This document shows positions 23,835-36,581 of a stretch of 64,000 nucleotides of DNA, one piece after another. The notes below the pieces were generated by a model. That model did no database searches, was not told where the DNA came from, and worked only from the letters and a program-made list of their open reading frames with translations. The DNA is from Dolomedes plantarius. Lineage: Eukaryota > Arthropoda > Arachnida > Araneae > Dolomedidae. Numbering within the stretch: position 1 is the first letter of the stretch; every line of letters starts with the position of its first letter. A program made the translations under genes and the position numbers. Location of the stretch: the NCBI GenBank assembly GCA_907164885.2, contig OU015498.1, forward strand, positions 89,269,142 through 89,333,141. The letters run 5' to 3'.

Positions 23835-24579
23835 AAGGGGGCACACTACCTTTGACTACACTGAAAAATGACCGTAAACAAGATCAAATTCGAGCTATTG
23901 AAACTCCAATAATATTAATACATACATATAATTGTTTTTATATCAAAATTAAAATTCCTCAGTTATATTTTATACAAAAATAGAACTTGTAAATCCATAA
24001 ATAGTTTTTAGATTTTATTTTTAAATCTACACATTAATAAAAATGGAAAAAATCATTGGATGTTTCGCGCATCATAAAATTAAGAAATATGCGTACAGAA
24101 ACTATTTTTTTGGTCAAATTAAATTAATAATGTACTCAAGTTTAATCTAAAACCAAAAAATATACAAAAAATATAGTTTAAATTGAAAAATTTGCGTATA
24201 ATTTAAAAAAAATTAAAATTTAGCAATTTTTTAAACACGTTTTCAAGTGCAATTATTTTTTTTACAAATTTTTATTTTTTTGGTTTTAGTATGTAAAGAA
24301 GCTTAAATTCAAATCTGATAAACATTTTGTGTGTCTAGCACACATAGTTTGGGAGTAACAGTGCGCGAAATTCAAAAATTTACATATTTGAGAAAACTGA
24401 AGTTGGAATATACATAGCCATGGCAACAGAGTGAACTTTACATAAACTCTCATAACTCGAGAAATAATGCGAATTTTCTTATGCTTTTTTTAAATATTGT
24501 TCAGAAAGGTCCCAAAAATCAGGATATAGCAAAAACCAAAAATCGATTTTTTGAAGTTTTAAAGGTAGTGTGCCCCTTG
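23835..24579. mobile_element. MITE with GGGGCACACTACC ends (intron 2)
   Basis: The ends are inverted: AAGGGGGCACACTACCTTTG at left and AAAGGTAGTGTGCCCCTT at right. The interior is 70-75 percent AT and non-coding. Family unassigned; the AAGGGG terminus resembles that of 21022-22207. Confidence 0.8.
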
Positions 24580-24603
24580 AACTATTACGAAGGAATTTTG
24601 ATT

Positions 24604-25020
24604 TATGGATGCTGTGTACTAACCCCATTGGATTCGCTCACCTCAATGTTTACCTATGGAGAACATTTGTCTACCGTTTACAGCTACTTAAATGCTGAAA
24701 ATAAAATAAAAATGATTTTCAGATAGCTTTAACTTTTCTGCACCTTTCAACAGGATTCATTTCATAAATTTCGTCCACCAAAGTAATTGATGAGCATTTA
24801 AAACATATTATAACTGATTTTTCCCCTGAATAATTTGACTTTAAAATAATTGCATTTTTAAAATAATGAAAAATGTCCCAAGGTGTCAAATTTATTTCTG
24901 TATTACGAAGTAAAATTTAAAAAAAAATTTAATTCCAAGTCGGAAATTCTTGGACAAAATTTATTCATAGGTTAACATTGAGGTGAGCGAATCCAATAGG
25001 GTTAGTACACAGCAGCCTTA
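24604..25020. mobile_element. TTAA-flanked MITE, copy f (intron 2)
   Basis: GATGCTGTGTACTAACCCCA at left and GTTAGTACACAGCAGCCTTA at right, with the usual body. Confidence 0.86.
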
Positions 25021-25860
25021 GGGAACATTTGCGATTCAATAATAAGAGCCAAATCCCACATTAGCCTACGTGTTGGAAGTTCGTATGACATTCTATAGGT
25101 TGCGATCCCTTATTCAAAATACCTGGGACCAGGCGTATTGCTCGCGTTTTGGAATATTTACATACAGAGTAATTAGATCTAAGGAACAGTGCCCAAATCT
25201 AAACACAAAATCCACTTCTGTCCCACGTATACTATGTACTCCGTACATGAAAACAATTTATACGGGATCCAATAATTCTGAGAACGAAACGAAGTTGTTT
25301 CCAAGATGAAAAAGCTAAGCTGTCACAATTACCTCTGCCCACGATGGCAATATGTGGTTGTCTGTCACAAGCATGCTCTTCTGTTAAACGTTTTCTCATT
25401 GACATCTGACATTTCTTTAACGGCTTGACATTTTCTGGTTATAGATGAGCATAAACGCTTCTCTTCTACTGATCGGAGTATCTGCTACCCATTAGACATT
25501 TCTTTCAGACATTTCATTTTGTTCCATGCAACCAAAAAATTACGTCCCAAAAGTGGAAATATTACCATAGGCTTTGAGTTGTTGATGGCTGGCAAAAATT
25601 TGCCGCCACATGAGCATGAAATCCCCCAATTAAAGCGAATGAGTTTGAATGCGCTTGTGACGTCTTGTGACGTCATGTTGAAGCTCGCTATTTTTTCGGA
25701 TATTCGGGGCATGGGATGCTCAACCTTCTCGGTCAATAGCTGTGTAATTTTGTTTTCGCGTCGGTGTCTAAAATGGCTGCCAATGAGATGCAAGTTTTCT
25801 TGTATTTTTTTAGTGCGTATTGAAAGTATTTCAAATGTTCCTTAGAATTAAAATCTAGAA
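25021..25860. other. Unannotated intron DNA with overlapping frames
   Basis: Frames of about 100 codons are open on both strands at 25485-25845. Composition is somewhat GC-richer, but I recognise no protein and see no splice support on either strand. Confidence 0.35.
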
Positions 25861-27157
25861 TGCAGAAGGTCGTTCGCCCTTTATGGAAACGATTTTGATA
25901 GTTAAGTTTTATGTGTAAATGCCGTATTTTATGCGGTGATTTGCTTCTATCTGATAGCCATGGTTCTTGACAATAGCTCTAGCTCGAGTTTTCCCATGAA
26001 AGTAAATTTTTTCTTAGTACTGTCATGTCAGTTTTACCTCATTCCTCTTGGACCGTTTTCCAAAGTCCGTTCAGTGTTCTTACATGCCGTTTTACTAAGG
26101 CTCGTATTAAAAACCGAAATCGCAAAAGTCCACTGGAGAAGAGACAAGTAATTTTACAGGTATTTCATTAAATGGGATGCATTTTATTCCTGTTTCTGAT
26201 TCTTTCTTTGCTAAATAAGCGGCAGTTGATTTAGACTTGTGACTAGAGGCTTTGTCCATAAGAAGCTTAACTTTATCAATGTCTTTTCCATATAAGGCTG
26301 GAATTTCTTCTTCAAAAATTGGTTCTAAAATATTCTGCTGATAGTAGAGTGAATTAATTTTGTCTTTACTTGAGACTTTTTTTATTTTTAATTTGTCGTA
26401 ACAAAATCCTGCTACTATCATGAACTCGTTTGAGAACTTTTCTGTACACTGACGTAACCATTTCGTACAGTCATTCCCGTCAGTTGAGCAATAGAAAATT
26501 TATCTTTTACTACAGTCATTTAAATACACCCATGCCCCATCGAGTGTTACCACACATTTTCAGTTTTCAGCAGCTAGGTGTTTTTCATATAATTTTCTAC
26601 AGTTTGTTTTTCTTTTAGCAATATGCTTTGGCAAAAGCAGATGAACTTTAGGTTTAAACATCTTTTTTAACTTTAAATCTTTATGAACGATTTTACTTAC
26701 AGTGCCAGAAGACATTCCTAGTTTCAATGCAATGGATCTTTGAGTCGGCGTATTTTCTTTTAGGATCAGAGACTTCACTTTCTTGATATTTACCTGCGTT
26801 TGAACAGTCTTAGGTTTAGTGGTCCTGTTTTCATTTTTAATTATAGTTAGACGTTCTTTCCCTTTCAAATTTAATATATTATACGTAAATAAAAATTTTT
26901 AAAATGCCATAACCGAAATTTTTACACTGCTTTATAATTTATTGATAAGAATATTTCTCCCCGGAAAGTGCAGTTGCGTAACCTTCGAGCCATCTATCAA
27001 TTTTAGGATTCATTTTCAAAATAAATCTTTTATTTTACATTCCAATCAAAGTAAAACAATAGCATACGATTCTGAAGTTGCCAAATATTTATCTCAAAAT
27101 GCAAACGCCAAAAACAAATTGCAAAATCGTTTCCATAAAGTGCGAACGACCTCCTGT
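25861..27157 (-). mobile_element. D-41-D mariner-like element, second copy (intron 2)
   Basis: The inverted ends GCAGAAGGTCGTTCGCCCTT and GTGCGAACGACCTCCTGTA match the copy at 7306. The minus frame at 26560-26868 gives the helix-turn-helix part (NTPTQRSIALKLGMSSGTVS, then KIVHKDLKLKKMF). The frame at 26107-26421 gives the core (KVLLMDKASSHKSKSTAAYL-type sequence through VDFCDFG) with 41 residues between the second and third Asp. Frameshifts and stops separate the pieces. Confidence 0.86.
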
Positions 27158-27691
27158 ATATACATACGGGCTGGTGGATACATACTTACGGATGTTTAAG
27201 AAAAAAGGCTACCTAAACCCTCAAGATTGGAATTAATACTTTAAAACAGTTTTGCTCTTCCTCATATTCTCTCATTACAGGTGCAGCTAACATAACAAAA
27301 AGGGACCAACTGAAGCATTTTTCGTAAAATCCATACTCCATATGAAAATAAAATCTTAAATTTTGAGTCATGACAATTTGCAATTAAAATAAAAGGAAAA
27401 ATGAACATTTAGCGACTCCATGTGTGTAAATGTAGCTCTTGTTGAAATATATAGGGTAAGGATGGAAAATTAGTGCAGTATAAAATATTTAATTCCCCTT
27501 TTGTAATTTCCTAGATGAAAAGTTTAAAGTATCTAATCTTTCCATTTATAAACACATAATTTAAATCATATTTTACTTAAAATTATGAAATAAGACTCAA
27601 TAAACTTGAAAGAATGAACAAGCATTTTTGATTGTTTTATAAACAAAGAAGCTTTAAATTCAGGAAAGTTTTTTTTGTCATTTATCTATTA

Positions 27692-29391
27692 TACAGCTCA
27701 TATTCAAAATATTAGAATTACATTTTTTTACAAATTGAAAATATCGTTTGGTAATTTAATGTCTTTTAATGCAAATATGCAAACGATATTTTTATTAAGA
27801 ACTTATTGTTGATTAAACTTATTTATTATCTTAAAATTAATATCATTTTTAAAAAGATTAATTGAAAAAAAATTAATTTCAAAAGTCAAAATATTAGAAT
27901 ATTTATTCAAGTGGTTCAAAATATTAGAATATTTCACTTTAATTCTCCTTTAATTATCACCAATTCATAACTGGTGGCATCATTGATTAAATTCAGATGA
28001 TTTTATTTAAAATCAGTATTCTTCTTGCAGTTTGCTTGCTTTTTCGTCTTAAAATGGGTCGTATGAGTGATAATTCTGAATCTATTAAACTTCGTATGGT
28101 TGATTTGTATCGGCACGGTAAAAATCAATGTTATATAGCGAATTATTTACATTGTTCGCCATCAAGCGTTAGTAAAATACTAACACAACATTCAAAAAAT
28201 GGAAAATTTCAAAATAATCGCCGAAATGGTTGCCGAAAACCAAAAACTTCTGCTAGAGATGACAGGAAACTGAAGCGTATAGTTTAGAAAAACCGTTTTA
28301 AAAGTGTGCGATTCTTGCACCGAAAATGGAAAGAAGGAGTTGAAGTTTCTAAATCGACAACATTAAGTGGTCTCCATAAATTTAAGTTTGAATCTCGTGT
28401 ACCGAAAACAAAACCTCTCATGACTGCAAAACAAAAGCGTATAAGATTGAATTGGTGTAAATCAAGACGTTTATGGAGCGAAGAAGATTGGAAAAAATAT
28501 TATTTTGTGATGAAAGTATGTTTTGTGTTTCATATGGTAATCAAGGTATTCGAGTTTGGAGAATGAAGCAAGAAGCATTTGATAAAGAATGCCTTAAACG
28601 TTCGGTAAAATTTGCTGCTAGTGTCATGGTTTGGGGTTGCATGAGCACAAAAGGACCTGGAAAGTTATGCCTCGTCTGCGAAAAGGTTAACTCTCAGATA
28701 TATCAAGAAATTTTGGAATATTACATGATTCCATCATCAGAAGATTTATTTGAAGATGATTTCATCTTTCAACAAGATTTAGCGTTACCGCATACTTCGG
28801 TGACAACTAAGAATTGGTTCCGCCAACGTAAAATTAAGGTACTTCCTTGGCCACCAAACTCACCAGACATTAATCCCATCGAAAACTTATGGGGTATAAT
28901 GAAGAAAGAACTCCAAGAAAATCCTCCTTCAAGTAAAACTGAGTTAGTGTCACGTATAAAGTCTATTTGGGCTAATATTGATAGAAATGTTTGTAAACAC
29001 CTTGCATATAGTATGCAAGATCGATTGTACGCTGTTATTAATCGATCGATTGATTGATGTCTGTTTTTAAAGCTAAAGGGGATGCTACAAAATATTAACT
29101 ACCATTTACTTCATATTCATAAGGTAATATTTTTGCGTAAAATAAAATACTCTAATATTTTGAACCAATCTAAATTTTATTCTAATATTTTGATGTGTTT
29201 CAGAAAGCTGTTGTATACCTAATTTATTGTATTTTATATTTTGTAAATGTTAAAATCTTATCTAAACATTCCAGATTTAATTTATAAGAAATTTAATTGC
29301 ATTTACTTAGTATCAAAAATAAATAAATGGAAAATAATTTCTTTCTTATTACTTTTTCTTAATTATTCTAATATTTTGAATCTGAGCTGTA
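27692..29391 (+). mobile_element. Tc1-like DD34E transposon, nearly intact (intron 2)
   Basis: The inverted ends TACAGCTCATATTCAAAATA and TATTTTGAATCTGAGCTGTA are flanked by TA. Within the terminal regions the motif CAAAATATTAGAAT and its complement recur several times (near 27705, 27890, 27915, 29150, 29190 and 29370), likely transposase sites in long subterminal repeats. Confidence 0.92.
27997..29057 (+). pseudogene. Tc1-like transposase with one stop and one frameshift
   Basis: The N-terminal paired-type helix-turn-helix (SIKLRMVDLYRHGKNQCYIA, then HCSPSSVSKIL) runs to a TAG at 28285-28287. The same frame continues through TAKQKRIRLNWCKSRRLW. A one-base loss near 28490-28500 then shifts into the frame at 28473-29057. 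That frame carries the catalytic triad: Asp in FCDES, Asp in QQDLALPH, Glu in SPDINPIENLW. Thirty-four residues separate the last two, so it is DD34E. Two lesions inactivate an otherwise well-preserved gene. Confidence 0.92.
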
Positions 29392-29682
29392 CATTGTTAC
29401 AAGAACGTTATATTGAGTGGTTCACTCGGGACTTTACCCGAAAAAATCTCTAATTTTATAACCAGGGCCAGATTTTAGGTATACTCGATCAGTCAGTCCC
29501 AGATGAAAATATAGAAAAAAAATATCTTTACACAGATGTGTTTTAGAGATGTGAAAAATCTATTTTACGGCTGACAAAAGTTATTTAATAGGAATGTTGA
29601 TTGAATTCATAAACATATATCATAAAATAAGTCTTTTTTTTTTTAACTTTTCGTGCTATCAAGATACTTCATAAATTTACAG

Positions 29683-29853
29683 GTACGGTCAAATCTCTGG
29701 CAAACTCCGTTGTTCGATCTTTAAACCTGGACACCAACTTTTCATCTCCTGTGGCTCTAAAGGAGATGTTCAGAATTCAGCAGTTCAACGTAAAGCGTTT
29801 GCAAACCGAACTCTCTAATTCTGCATTGAAATCGGCCGACCAATATATACCAA
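29683..29853 (+). CDS. Exon 3: helical segment (residues 157-213)
   Basis: The acceptor is ATAAATTTACAG and the donor is A|GTAAGT; both junctions are phase 1 (171 nt, symmetric). The encoded peptide begins GTVKSLANSVVRSLNLDTNF and continues with a charged amphipathic region (KEMFRIQQFNVKRLQTEL). It looks like a continuation of the N-terminal helical part. It has no cysteine and no recognisable domain. It starts about 290 bp after the Tc1-like element that ends at 29391. Confidence 0.82.
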
Positions 29854-32800
29854 GTAAGTTGATATTACAGGTAAGAGTGTTTTATTATTTAAATATAATA
29901 CAACACAATAAGTATACGAGGAATAGCATTGTTTAAGCCCGTTTTTCTTTGAGTTCAGTTTACAATAGTCTTCCTCTGGCAAAATTTCGCTCCCCCTCAA
30001 GTTTCACACCATGTTTCCAAAGATGATAGACAAATTACATGGCGCGTGTAGCCAGTGCAGCTTAAAAACGGGTCGATGAGCTAAACTGCCAAACTGGTCA
30101 TATAACAGTGCCATCAGGAGACTACTTTTTACGCTAGAACAACTGACATTTAAGATAATTTAACCAATTTTGAAACCAATAATTATTGCTGGCTTGGCAA
30201 ATGCAATGTTAATCCTACACCATTGTAGAACCATGGTAGAACTATTTAACTATAAAGGAAATTTTTATCCTGTTTTAAAAAATGTAACCAAGAGCACATT
30301 TCGTTACATTTAGTTATTTAAAAAAAAATAACCATCTTACTTACATTTTGTGAACGTTTGTGACTGATTTTAAATTTTATTCAATATATTTTGGGATTTT
30401 ATGGTTAAAGTATGTTTAAGAATACTCCTTTATTGTGAGTCATGCCTTGAACCCGGCTTGCATGAATGGCTTAACCAACATGGTCTGGATGAAATTCAGG
30501 TATTAGATATGATTCGTTAAGGGGAGTCAACATCTGCTACGAGTCCAATTGTAGCTACGAGTTGCATGTGAAATTTCTAAATATTTTGATTGTACTTCTT
30601 CAGTTTTAACCGTAGATGAGAGAAGCCGAAAGGCATTTAAACCTTTTGTTAATTTAAGTTTGAATATTTCTGCTAAATACTTAAAAGCTATTCCCCTTCA
30701 TTCAGTGCATGTTCCTCAAAGAATTTATCAGCAAGCACTAATGTGTTACGCAGTATACCTATTGTCTAATATAGTCGAAGCTTATGTACTTGCATCATAA
30801 AGCTTATGACCTCAAAAGCAGAGTACAAAATGGATCAAATAAAGACCTTCAATTAAAAACTTTCTCGTGTGCTATAATATTATAAAAATACCATAAAACT
30901 TTTAATGTAAAATATTAACTATGATTTATTAGGATAAGACCATAAGATATCTTACAACAAATCATTACATCTCAAAATTTGACATTTTACTTCAGGCGGC
31001 AAGGAGAATGCTAAGCCAATGCCGTTCGATAGCCGAAAACCTTGCTGGCCTCGGTTCAAACTTCTACCTTTATAGGCGTATATGGAAGCTTGAAAAGATT
31101 GGAAAGATTTGTCTATACTAGCTTCAGCAAAAGATGGCTGAAGAGATCCCTATAATTATTTTTTTTAATGTTGAAACAGTTGACTTACTGTTAGCAGAAA
31201 ATGACAGTTCTTGCTGTATTGCATAATATTTAAAAGACATCTTCAATTTGCTGTGGAATCTTTCTGCTGTAAAAGAGTCTTTCTGGGGAAACTATTCCGA
31301 AGAAATGCAGCTGTAGTATTGCCATAAAACAATTGTGCTTAAATTTCGACATTTTTTTTTCAGCGCTGCTTAGGTATTGAAAGTTAGTGTATCGATTCCC
31401 TAATACACTTTACATATTAATGAAAGAAATTTCCTTCATTTTTGTATTGTGCAGTAGAGACAGTGCTTGGTTTAACACAGGAGACAGGAATTTAAACTTC
31501 ATGATTTGTACATAATGAAAAGAACATTTCATACACATTTAAGAAGACATAGTATGTTAATACCGCAACTGCTATTTGGAAATGCAAAATAGACAGGTAT
31601 ATTTCATCTAATATACTATCAGTGCAAGAGTGTTATGTATTTGTTTCGACTGATATTCAATATGGCTAATACCATTATTTTTCAGTTATAAGCAAAATTA
31701 TTCTCTCCATATTTTCCGCAAGCAAATAGCATTTCTCTTACAGTATGTTAAGGAATCGAATGTTGCTTATAAAGTTTGAAACAATCTGTCTTGAATCCAG
31801 TACCTCATTTTTAAAAATAGGAAATTGCAGAGAAATTTTTGGAATTCTAAAAAAGTTTTTTTTTCATAAGTTACATTGTAAGATTGCACTTCTGAAAAAG
31901 AAAATGATGCAAGGCGGATGAACTGCAGTCTCTAACATCTAAGTTCTTTTTGAATGCTTCGCTTAACTTCCTACTATCCATAAGGTTTCGCATTCCCTAT
32001 ATCTTGATTCGTGAAAATTTATAGATTCGAGTGGCTATTGTTTCTTTTTTTATATTTCCCATTTGGAAAAAACTAGACCGAGCCCATATGTCCTGTCGAA
32101 GTACTAAAACTAAACATAGATGAAAGGTAATTATCTTATCAGTTCAGTAACAATTTATTAAGTTAGCCTAAGAACAATAAATGACCGATATGACTCCAAA
32201 GAAAACTTCCCTTTATATGTTTCGGTTTCATTAATTTAGGATTAGAGGCTATTTAAATACAAAGGGGATTCATTTTGATCTCTATATTGCGAGAAAATTA
32301 TCTAATATCTCTTACCTAATAAAACTAAGTTTTGGATCTGTAAGTTATAAATTGAAATCAGTAATTATTCTTGCTTCAGACATCGGTGAATATCCAGTCA
32401 GTGAGAATAACCCTGGTTCAATCATTGCCTTTTCCTAATGCAGATGAAATTATACCTAATGGAAAATTTTGCGATTATCCCTATACAAATTCTCGAAACA
32501 CAAACTAATTGCGCAATTCCGGGATATCATTTCACAGGGTTTAGAGTAATAAGATATCAATTGGACCAAATTAAAACCGTCATGGCTTTATGGCGATTAT
32601 CATGTAATATTCCGTTGACGTCAAAAATATCACAGTGATGGATTGGTACATTAAACGCAGCCCCTGATCTATCAACTTATGGTTAATTTCTGCTAGAAGC
32701 TGATTTATTAACTCGTGGGGGCCCAGAGCGTTATCCCCATGCGAGGCCAAGGTTCTGCATAAGTAATAACTTTTGAGAATAAATATTTAAATATTTGATG

Positions 32801-33051
32801 GAGGTGGCTCTTTCATCTGGAATTGAAACAAGTACTTCGGTTGAGATTCATTGGGCGAGCCTCTTACTTAGTTATGAAGATTATCAATTCTGGTTTTTTA
32901 TTCTCGTTTGAACATTCATTGTTTTTCCTCAGCTTTAGAGTTTTGCTAAAATTTTACATCCCGAATGAAGGTGGGCATGTAGTTCCCCAGAAATATCGTT
33001 TTAATGCGATTTTTTTTTTTCTTTTGGTAAAAGAAAATTTGGAAGAGAGAC
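29854..33051. other. Intron 3, first part: no supported feature
   Basis: AT-rich, with only chance frames. A stretch near 30140-30180 (ACGCTAGAACAACTGACA) weakly resembles 42280-42300, perhaps an old dispersed repeat. Confidence 0.4.
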
Positions 33052-34601
33052 TTAAGGCTGTTGTGCACTAACCCTATTGGAGGATTCTCTCACCCCCATG
33101 TTAACCTATGGAGAAATTCAAGATGTTAAGCCGTACACAACGTGAGCTTATACGGAGATTTTTTTTAAAGCTACTGATAGCCAGTCGTTCCGACTACAAT
33201 CCACTCTACCTCAGTTCCTGAGGATCCAACACTCGTTACCATTCTCGGCCCCCTGTAACCAGCTAGGCCAAGACCTTCATCCAGTGTCAATTGCAACTTA
33301 TTACCACTCGGTCTCAGTCAACGACCGGAACCAGAGCATCACCCGCGCATCATGCAGAAGTTTCACTGTAGCTCCAATTTACATTTGTATTTTTCTTCCT
33401 TATTTTTGTGGCAACTCCTTTCAATTAACCGTTTATTAAATTAATTTATTTATTGCTTAAATACTCTTTATCTTACTGTTTCTTTAAATATTAATGCTAA
33501 TTTCCTTCTAAAACATTTTTCTGTGTTCCATTTGGACCAGTTGTCTTTGTCCTCTTTTTCTTTTTAACTGACAAGGGGCTTCGCCCCTAGGCTCGCCCCT
33601 CTGTTATGGCTAATAGCGAGATACATAGGGGTGATTCTCGGGCAATGTAACAACTTCCATCCATTTACTGTTGTCACCCTTAATGCGAAGGGCGTTTCAT
33701 CACTGTTGAATTAGCAGCTTTAAAATTCAATTAAAAATCGAAAATTTAAGATAGACTTGAAATGCGGTTTATATGAATAAGAAAGCTTTCAGCTTCCAGA
33801 TGATGTAAATATTTTCTTTGTAAGATAAAAACTCGAGGAGCATCGATATTACATCCACATAGGGGACGATATTTCTTGGCAAAACTGTTTCATTTTTTTG
33901 ATGAAAATATTAGTCTGTTTAAAATATTTTTAAACAAACGAGGGCTAGTTTGAAAGAGAAATATCTGTAGTCTTAGATTTTAAAAAGATCCAAATTCTAC
34001 GATCATTTTTTGGCGAATTATCGTAATCTGAAGATGAAAAAGTCAATACTTTCCCACAAAACATGAAATTTTAAAAAAAACTTAAAGTCCGGCGAAGATT
34101 AGACATGCCTTACTTTGGTCCCCCGCATTTTTCTGCATCTATTGTTATCGATCTCTACCCCATACCCTCAGCGGTTTCGGAGGAGATAGCGTGACAAGCT
34201 TTTGACAGCGGCAGCGGGAGTTACTTTTTTTTAGAATAGAGAGATTATTTAGCCTATGGAGAAAATGTGTTTACTATTTACAACTACATAAATGCTGATA
34301 ATTCAATAAAAATATTTTCAGATACCCTTAACTTCTCAGCACCTTGCAAAAGGATTCATTTTATAAATTTCGTCTACTAAAGGAATTGATGTGCGTTTAA
34401 AACACTATCAGATTTTTACCCCAAATAACTTAAATTTAAAAATACTTTCATTTTAAAAAAAAGTTCCAAGTTGTAAAATTTCTTTCTGTATTACGGAGTA
34501 ATTTTTTTAAAACTTAAGATCCAAGTCTGCAATCCTTGGACAAATTTTCTTAAGTTAACACTGACGTGAGCGAATCCAATATGGTTGGTACACAGCGTTA
34601 A
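33052..34601. mobile_element. TTAA-flanked MITE, copy g, split by about 1.1 kb
   Basis: The left end (TTAAGGCTGTTGTGCACTAA) runs to CCTATGGAGAAA at 33105-33116. The rest of the MITE resumes with the same 12 bases at 34253-34264 and runs to TTAA at 34598-34601. A 12-bp duplication around a 1136-bp insert suggests a retroelement-type insertion. Two independent truncated copies are the alternative. Confidence 0.65.
33574..34244 (-). mobile_element. Possible Helitron-like element, minus orientation
   Basis: On the minus strand it would begin TCTCTCTATTCTAAAAAAAA and end with a GC hairpin (GGGGCGAAGCCCC) just before TTGTC. The layout resembles the other Helitrons, but the last bases are not CTAG, so the call is tentative. 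Confidence 0.42.
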
Positions 34602-34662
34602 CCCCCATTCTATGCAGCTGTACTAAATTATTTTTTATTCAATCTTTTTTTTTATTTCGTAG

Positions 34663-34869
34663 GTATTTTATATTTTAAGGAACTACAGGTGGACAACGGC
34701 AAAATAAATGAACTTTTGAATCACGTAAATATAAACAAGGTAGCAACCAGTCGTCTGCTCTATGCGCTGAGAAAGAAGGGCAATCAAGTATTTAATTACA
34801 ACACGAGGGTCGTTAATGCTACCTGCAGGTCTGCAACTACTAGTCTCCTCAACGGAAATAAGATAGAAG
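34663..34869 (+). CDS. Exon 4: end of helical part, first sequon-rich stretch (residues 214-282)
   Basis: A long pyrimidine tract precedes the acceptor (TTTATTTCGTAG) and the donor is G|GTAAGA; both are phase 1 (207 nt, symmetric). The peptide includes KELQVDNGKINELLNHVNIN, then a basic segment (YALRKKGNQ), and ends with VVNATCRSATTSLLNGNKIE, which has a sequon and one cysteine. A Helitron starts only 58 bp downstream at 34928, so the donor region has narrowly escaped disruption. Confidence 0.85.
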
Positions 34870-34927
34870 GTAAGATTTTGAGAGTACAGACTAAATCGAA
34901 AAGTAGCTTACAATAATGATAATGTAA

Positions 34928-35659
34928 TCTATATGTATAAAACAGTTCCGTAACTGATTGACTGACAGATATCGCACAGACCAAACCGCTAGACCTAAAG
35001 GGTTGAAATTTTGCGTGGCGATTCTTCTTATACAGTAGTGTAGGGGTGCATTAAGAGAGATTTTTGAAAAATTCTTCTCAGATTTTTTTAAATTAAATTT
35101 TAAAGCTGTTTTTGTAACATTCTTTAAAGTTTGTATTTAAAATAATAATCTGAGGTTTATAAAATTTATATTACGTGAAAGATCATAAAAAAAGAATCCT
35201 TTTAAAATGAAAACTTTTTCCAATCTTTACCTCCATTTTCTGATTTTTGGTGAATTTTTAAAGAATAATTTTTAGAATTTAATTTATTAAATGCTGATCA
35301 CGTGGTTTCTTTTCTTTTGATACTTTAAATTAATTTTGCGTCACGTGCATAACAACGAAATAAATTGAAAAAAGAAATATTTTTTCTTTCTAATGCGGCA
35401 GATGACTGGACATTATCCAAAACAATATTAAAATACAGTGAAAGAAATGTTCCTCAAACTGTACTATATTAACTGTACTATATTCTTTAGTATGTTCTAT
35501 TAGATTTAATTTGAATATTTTCTTCTACATTATTTTGTCTATAATAATATCCGTTCCGATTTTTTTTATAAATATATATATTTTTGGCATTAATTGCATA
35601 CATTGACCGTTGTATTTAATTTGAATATACTTCGTAGTAAAGTACGAGTTTTCAGCTAG
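34928..35659 (+). mobile_element. Non-autonomous Helitron, copy 2 (intron 4)
   Basis: It starts TCTATATGTATAAAACAGTT after A and ends GTTTTCAGCTAG before T. Long subfamily: an additional segment near 35420-35530 (GTTCCTCAAACTGTACTATA) is shared only with copy 4. The terminal hairpin has decayed (GTAGTAAAGTACGAG). Confidence 0.87.
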
Positions 35660-35877
35660 TAACTTATAAAACTATAGATTAGGGGATGACTGGACAGACT
35701 AATTTATTCCTCCTAAGTTTACCTTGATTACTCGGAGACCACTTTTTATAAAAAAAAGTTTTCAATTTTACCGAAAATCACTGAAATATACAAAATAAAA
35801 GGGGAAAAAATTTGAAGTAGTCTCTTCTAACGAAACTACCGTGGATTATTAAAGTAGGATTATTTATCGTTGCTTAC

Positions 35878-35985
35878 CTCATTTGTATGTGTATATGTAT
35901 GTATGTATGTATGTATGTGTTATGTATATATATCTATCTATATATATGTACGTATGTATATATATATACATATATGTATGTCAAA
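35878..35985. repeat. TATG/TA compound microsatellite
   Basis: Runs of TATG, ATCT and TA units follow one another over about 108 bp. Confidence 0.9.
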
Positions 35986-36366
35986 ATTTTGACGCATCTT
36001 GGTACTTTTCTGTTTAATTTGTACAAACGACAGACTGGGTTTGGAGCGCTGCCAAAATTATAATGCGCGAGGACAGATGGACGGACAGTTTTAGCGTCTG
36101 AAATTTTCCTTTCCGCAGGACCAATATAGAGGAACGTAATTCTACGTTAAAATTGATCGTAGCGCTCTAAATCAAATCAAACCAAACCAAATCAAACCAT
36201 CGTAGTTCATTACCCTTGTTCCTCTGTTAGTCATCGACAGGGGGAACATTTAAGTTCAAGAGATCGAATGAGAGGTTTATATTTCCTTATTCTCTATACA
36301 GACGAATACATCAGTTGGGACAAGAAACTTAAACACTTTTCTGACTTCTGTATACCATTATTTCAG

Positions 36367-36581
36367 ATTATGTGTTACTGCGTAACGAGACCTGCAGTTT
36401 GACTGGATATGTAACACTGGAAAAGGTTACTGCCGCCAATGTTTCTGTAAGAAATTGGATCAATAGTGTAAATATGACGAACATAGTTCTAATCTCGAAG
36501 ACTCAAAACATACTGGGACGAAAGATCTTCAACAGTTTAACGGCAAAATCTATTCTGACAACCGACAAAGACGCGGGTGAG
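36367..36581 (+). CDS. Exon 5: start of the repeat region (residues 283-354)
   Basis: The acceptor is CCATTATTTCAG, phase 1. The peptide DYVLLRNETCSLTGYVTLEK continues with NVSV and NMTN sequons and a G-R-K-I-F-N segment resembling the later G-x-K-T-F motif. Two overlapping donors exist: GTGAGG at 36577 (phase 1) and GTAACT at 36582 (phase 0). Only the second keeps the frame into exon 6, because the first meets a stop a few codons in. I therefore end the exon at 36581 with ...DAGE. A Tc1 element lies downstream in the next intron. Confidence 0.82.

Noticed and set aside
25485..25845. Overlapping frames of about 100 codons on both strands
   Set aside because: No homology I recognise, no splice sites in matching phase, and no transposon ends; kept only as unannotated.
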